Assembly: GCF_030818415.1 (NCBI RefSeq)
Contig: NZ_JAUTAE010000001.1
Coordinates: 3,808,001 to 3,872,000, forward strand
Reading direction: 5' to 3'
Length of the DNA: 64,000 nt
Source of the DNA: Sphingomonas sp. SORGH_AS_0950
GTDB lineage: Bacteria > Pseudomonadota > Alphaproteobacteria > Sphingomonadales > Sphingomonadaceae
This document shows positions 62,952 to 64,000 of this stretch, in pieces; position 1 is the stretch's first letter; the number at the start of each line of letters is the position of its first letter. The translations under genes were made by a program, and so were the position numbers. Under the pieces are notes generated by a model. The model was not told the DNA's origin. It made no database searches and saw only the letters and a list, made by a program, of their open reading frames with translations.

Positions 62952-64000
62952 CTACCGAAGCACGGCCAGTGTTGCCGCGACCCCGACCGCCGCCGAGGCC
63001 ATGGACAGCAGCGCATAGCGCCAGCCGCCGCCGATCCGCACGACCTCGATCTCCTTGAGCGGCGGGGCGGGCGGCTCGCCACCCGGCGCGGGGTAGCGCG
63101 CCTCGATCCGGCGGACCAGTTCGGGCAGGCGGGCGAGCGTCTGCACATCCTCGATCAGCCGGTCGGCGATCTTGGCCTCGGGGCCCAGCTCGGTGCGGAT
63201 CCACTCGCGCACGAACGGTGCGGCCGAGTCCCACAGGTTGATATCGGGGTCGAGACTGGTCGCCACGCCCTCGACCATCACCATGGTCTTTTGCAGCAGC
63301 AGCAGGTGCGGCTGCGTCACCATGTCGAAATCGCGGGTGATCGAGAACAGGCCGTCCAGCATCATGCCGATCGACATGTCCTTGACCGGCAACCCGCGCA
63401 TCGGCTCGCCCACCGCACGCAGGGCGGTGGCGAACTCGGCGACATTGTGGTGCGCGGGCACATAGCCCGCCTCGAAATGGATTTCGGCGACGCGCTTATA
63501 GTTGCCGGTGATCAGGCCATAGAGGATCTCGGCCAGCCAGACCCGCGCGCGCCGGTCGATCCGGCCCATGATGCCGAAATCGATCGCGGCGATCTTGTTG
63601 CCGGGCAGGGCGAAGAGATTGCCCTGGTGCATGTCGGCATGGAAGAAGCCCTCCGCGATCGCCTGGCGCAGGAACGCGCGCACCAGCGTCTGGGCGAGGT
63701 GCGGCAGGTCATACCCCGCCTCGACCAGCGCCTGCCGGTTGGACAGCTTGATCCCGTCGATCCATTCGACCGTCAGCACTTTGGCGGTCGAGCGCGCCCA
63801 GTCGATCTGCGGCACGACGAAATCGGGCTCGGCGGTCATCGCCTCGGCGAGTTCGGAGGCCGAGGCGGCCTCCCGCCGGAAGTTGAGTTCGCGCAGCGTC
63901 CAGCGGCGGAAATTCTCGACCGTCAGGCGCGGGCGCAGGCGTGCCGCCTCGCCGCTCATCCCCTCGACCTGCGCGGCGGCCCATTGATAGGTGTCGATGG
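62952..64000 (-). CDS. ubiB: UbiB-family protein, 5' part outside window
   Basis: C-terminal 349 residues of the ABC1/UbiB (Coq8-like) family, needed for ubiquinone synthesis. The open frame continues through the right edge, so the true start lies outside; the ATG at 63959 is internal. Conserved kinase-like motifs visible are KVLTVEWIDG, the HRD-equivalent GFFHADMHQGNLF, DFG-equivalent AIDFGIMGR, then the C-terminal membrane-anchoring stretch (ALLSMASAAVGVAATLAVL). It heads the operon that continues into coaBC, dut and others. Confidence 0.95.
   Translation of the reverse strand, partial: IDTYQWAAAQVEGMSGEAARLRPRLTVENFRRWTLRELNFRREAASASELAEAMTAEPDFVVPQIDWARSTAKVLTVEWIDGIKLSNRQALVEAGYDLPHLAQTLVRAFLRQAIAEGFFHADMHQGNLFALPGNKIAAIDFGIMGRIDRRARVWLAEILYGLITGNYKRVAEIHFEAGYVPAHHNVAEFATALRAVGEPMRGLPVKDMSIGMMLDGLFSITRDFDMVTQPHLLLLQKTMVMVEGVATSLDPDINLWDSAAPFVREWIRTELGPEAKIADRLIEDVQTLARLPELVRRIEARYPAPGGEPPAPPLKEIEVVRIGGGWRYALLSMASAAVGVAATLAVLR

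Noticed and set aside
61847..63148. N-terminal extension of coaBC to 829 residues
   Set aside because: The extension is the wrong frame of the membrane protein and ubiB genes; coaBC begins precisely at the ATGA overlap at 61846.
1..64000. CRISPR array, prophage or toxin-antitoxin pair
   Set aside because: No short direct repeats with unique spacers, no phage structural genes and no compact two-gene toxin pairs were seen; the only long tandem repeat is coding.

Overview
The window looks like chromosome from a GC-rich alphaproteobacterium of the Sphingomonas type. The signs are a BapA-type giant repeat adhesin, a Caulobacter/Xanthomonas-style TonB receptor beside flavin-dependent halogenases, a class II DAHP synthase, intergenic palindromic repeats typical of sphingomonads, and one strongly coupled housekeeping operon (ubiB-coaBC-dut). 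I saw no prophage, transposase, CRISPR array, integrase or rRNA.

Region 1 (1-10.2 kb): a 3063-residue adhesin with 27 tandem Ig-like repeats on the minus strand, ended by a textbook terminator and followed by the 5' part of a TolC-family outer-membrane channel. This reads as one edge of a type I secretion locus that continues to the left. Region 2 (10.3-38.4 kb): a plant-polysaccharide island. It carries GH43, a GH5-like enzyme (3' frameshift), GH28 polygalacturonase, two GH27 alpha-galactosidases (one frameshifted), GH3, GH5 mannanase, four esterases or deacetylases (CE2, CE4, SGNH, type-B carboxylesterase), two acetyltransferases, a DUF1349 protein and an MFS exporter. In its middle sits a large TonB-dependent receptor, divergent from three translationally coupled halogenase-like flavoproteins and next to a cupin-like dioxygenase. 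Acetylated galacto(gluco)mannan and pectin are the inferred substrates. Several clean palindromes, two of them LacI-type, lie in the promoter regions, but no regulator gene, sugar kinase or inner-membrane sugar transporter of the pathway is in the window.

Region 3 (38.4-45.2 kb): a probable 5-oxoproline/hydantoin module. A fused oxoprolinase diverges from a MarR regulator, and DUF969, DUF979 and DUF2891 follow the regulator in one operon. Region 4 (45.3-55.1 kb): housekeeping and mixed genes: tRNA-Glu(CTC), DAHP synthase, M48 peptidase, chemoreceptor, cysS, rpsU, FKBP isomerase, a small membrane protein and a metallophosphatase, with a 200-bp palindromic repeat. Region 5 (55.2-58.5 kb): nucleotide-sugar genes wecC, wecB and galU for surface polysaccharide. 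Region 6 (58.7-64 kb): a minus-strand operon of seven genes (ubiB, a polytopic membrane protein, coaBC, dut, a secreted hypothetical, moeB/thiF, a small membrane protein), six of whose junctions overlap by 4 bp or are 2 bp apart.

Most noteworthy: the coupled halogenase triad whose middle member has lost the catalytic motifs; the oxoprolinase-DUF969-DUF979-DUF2891 module; a pair of unlinked paralogous small membrane proteins; and two single-base insertions that break glycoside hydrolase genes, which are either decay or assembly errors.
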